Part shown: in pieces, positions 4,934 to 5,498 of the stretch
Layout: each line of letters starts with the position of its first letter
Numbering within the stretch: position 1 is the first letter of the stretch
NCBI GenBank assembly: GCA_024762625.1
Contig: JANTHA010000153.1
Span: forward strand, 1 to 5,498
Source of the DNA: Thiotrichaceae bacterium
GTDB lineage: Bacteria > Pseudomonadota > Gammaproteobacteria > Thiotrichales > Thiotrichaceae
Direction of reading: 5' to 3'
Length of the DNA: 5,498 bases
Made by a program: the position numbers and the translations under genes
The notes under the pieces: generated by a model
Databases searched by the model: none
Seen by the model: only the letters and a program-made list of their open reading frames with translations
What the model was told of the DNA's origin: nothing

Positions 4934-5498
4934 GTGTTAAAAAACTTCCGTAACTGGATATGGCAAACCATTGTTGACTGGCTCAATGACATCCCGAAAC
5001 GAAATCAGGACTGTCAAATGATCAATGACTTCACTCAATTATTGAAGGAAATTCAGCCGGCGGACGTGGTTCTATTTGAAGGCCGGGCGCGCGTCAGTGA
5101 AGTCATCAAGATCATTACACTGTCCCCATGGACGCATGCTGCGCTGTATATCGGTAGTTTAAACGATATTAAAAATCCGGCGACCCGCAAGCTCGTGCGT
5201 CAGCATTATCATGGGGAGCCAGATGCGCCATTAATCATAGAATCGTTGCTTGGTCATGGTACTATCGTCACAGCGCTAAGCAATTATGAGGAAGAAAATT
5301 TACGCATCTGCCGCCCCTCGGGGCTGCGCATTACAGACCAAAAGAAAGTGATCCGCTTTGCAGCCGAGCATCTGGGCATGAATTATGATGTGCGTCAGTT
5401 GCTTGATCTGGCGCGATTCATGTTCCCCTATGGCATCCTGCCAAGGCACTGGCGCTCATCGCTATTTCAGCACAACGCCGGGCAACCGACCAGCATCA
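4934..5498 (+). CDS. YiiX/YebB-like NlpC/P60 (permuted papain fold) hydrolase, 3' partial
   Basis: The 188 visible codons resemble the circularly permuted papain-fold hydrolases annotated as YiiX/YebB-like NlpC/P60 proteins, thought to act on lipids or peptide/amide bonds. In this fold the catalytic histidine comes before the cysteine. Visible parts are ADVVLFEGRARVSEVIKIIT (residues 43-62) and TLSPWTHAALYIG with candidate catalytic H68. IIESLLGHGT (101-110) follows, with E103 as a possible polar partner, and then the GMNYD turn (148-152). The nucleophilic cysteine, usually in a C-S-x-L motif after the YD turn, would lie past the window end, so activity cannot be judged. The GTG start at 4934 is chosen because AAGGA lies seven bases upstream (4922-4926); the next ATG is 28 codons in. 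No signal peptide is seen, although the first 17 residues (NFRNWIWQTIVDWLND) could form an amphipathic helix. It lies 238 bases after nhaR in the same direction, probably a separate unit. Confidence 0.75.
   Translation, partial: MLKNFRNWIWQTIVDWLNDIPKRNQDCQMINDFTQLLKEIQPADVVLFEGRARVSEVIKIITLSPWTHAALYIGSLNDIKNPATRKLVRQHYHGEPDAPLIIESLLGHGTIVTALSNYEEENLRICRPSGLRITDQKKVIRFAAEHLGMNYDVRQLLDLARFMFPYGILPRHWRSSLFQHNAGQPTSI

Noticed and set aside
4746..4940. Plus-strand frame of 64 codons starting at GTG
   Set aside because: No ribosome site, no recognisable motif, and it overlaps the better-supported GTG start at 4934 in another frame.

Overview
The window looks like a chromosomal segment of a beta- or gammaproteobacterium descended from a chemolithoautotroph; a Nitrosomonas-like ammonia oxidiser or a similar lithotroph is a reasonable guess, not a proof. 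The basis is the set of form I RuBisCO accessory genes (cbbS, cbbQ, cbbO) with a divergent cbbR. An NhaR of the proteobacterial type points the same way. Base composition is moderate to AT-rich by eye.

Positions 1-2516, read on the minus strand, hold what was once a cbbL-cbbS-orf-cbbQ-cbbO operon and is now partly dismantled. The large-subunit gene cbbL is absent from the place where it belongs, between cbbS and the divergent cbbR. cbbS survives only as its C-terminal two thirds. About 100 bases of unrelated sequence with a 10-bp tandem duplication sit at its broken end. A conserved-looking 103-residue ORF of unknown function and the AAA+ RuBisCO activase gene cbbQ remain open and appear intact. 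cbbO keeps only its N-terminal end. It has no usual start codon, carries a one-base frameshift, and ends at a small inverted-repeat element (22-153) that resembles a MITE.

Positions 2281-2516 are the former divergent promoter region. It has an 11-bp inverted repeat and recurrent TGCTTATA motifs. The plus strand then carries cbbR (2517-3428, intact), a 367-base spacer with an 11-bp tandem repeat, and an intact nhaR (3796-4695). nhaR has no antiporter gene beside it in this window. After a 238-base spacer with an imperfect direct repeat comes the 5' part of a gene for a permuted papain-fold (YiiX/YebB-like NlpC/P60) hydrolase, which runs off the window end.

Main reading: the RuBisCO structural genes and cbbO are broken, while cbbQ, its neighbour ORF and cbbR are still open. 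Either the loss is recent, or CbbQ and CbbR now serve a second RuBisCO locus elsewhere in the genome. I saw no tRNA, rRNA, CRISPR array or complete transposase gene.
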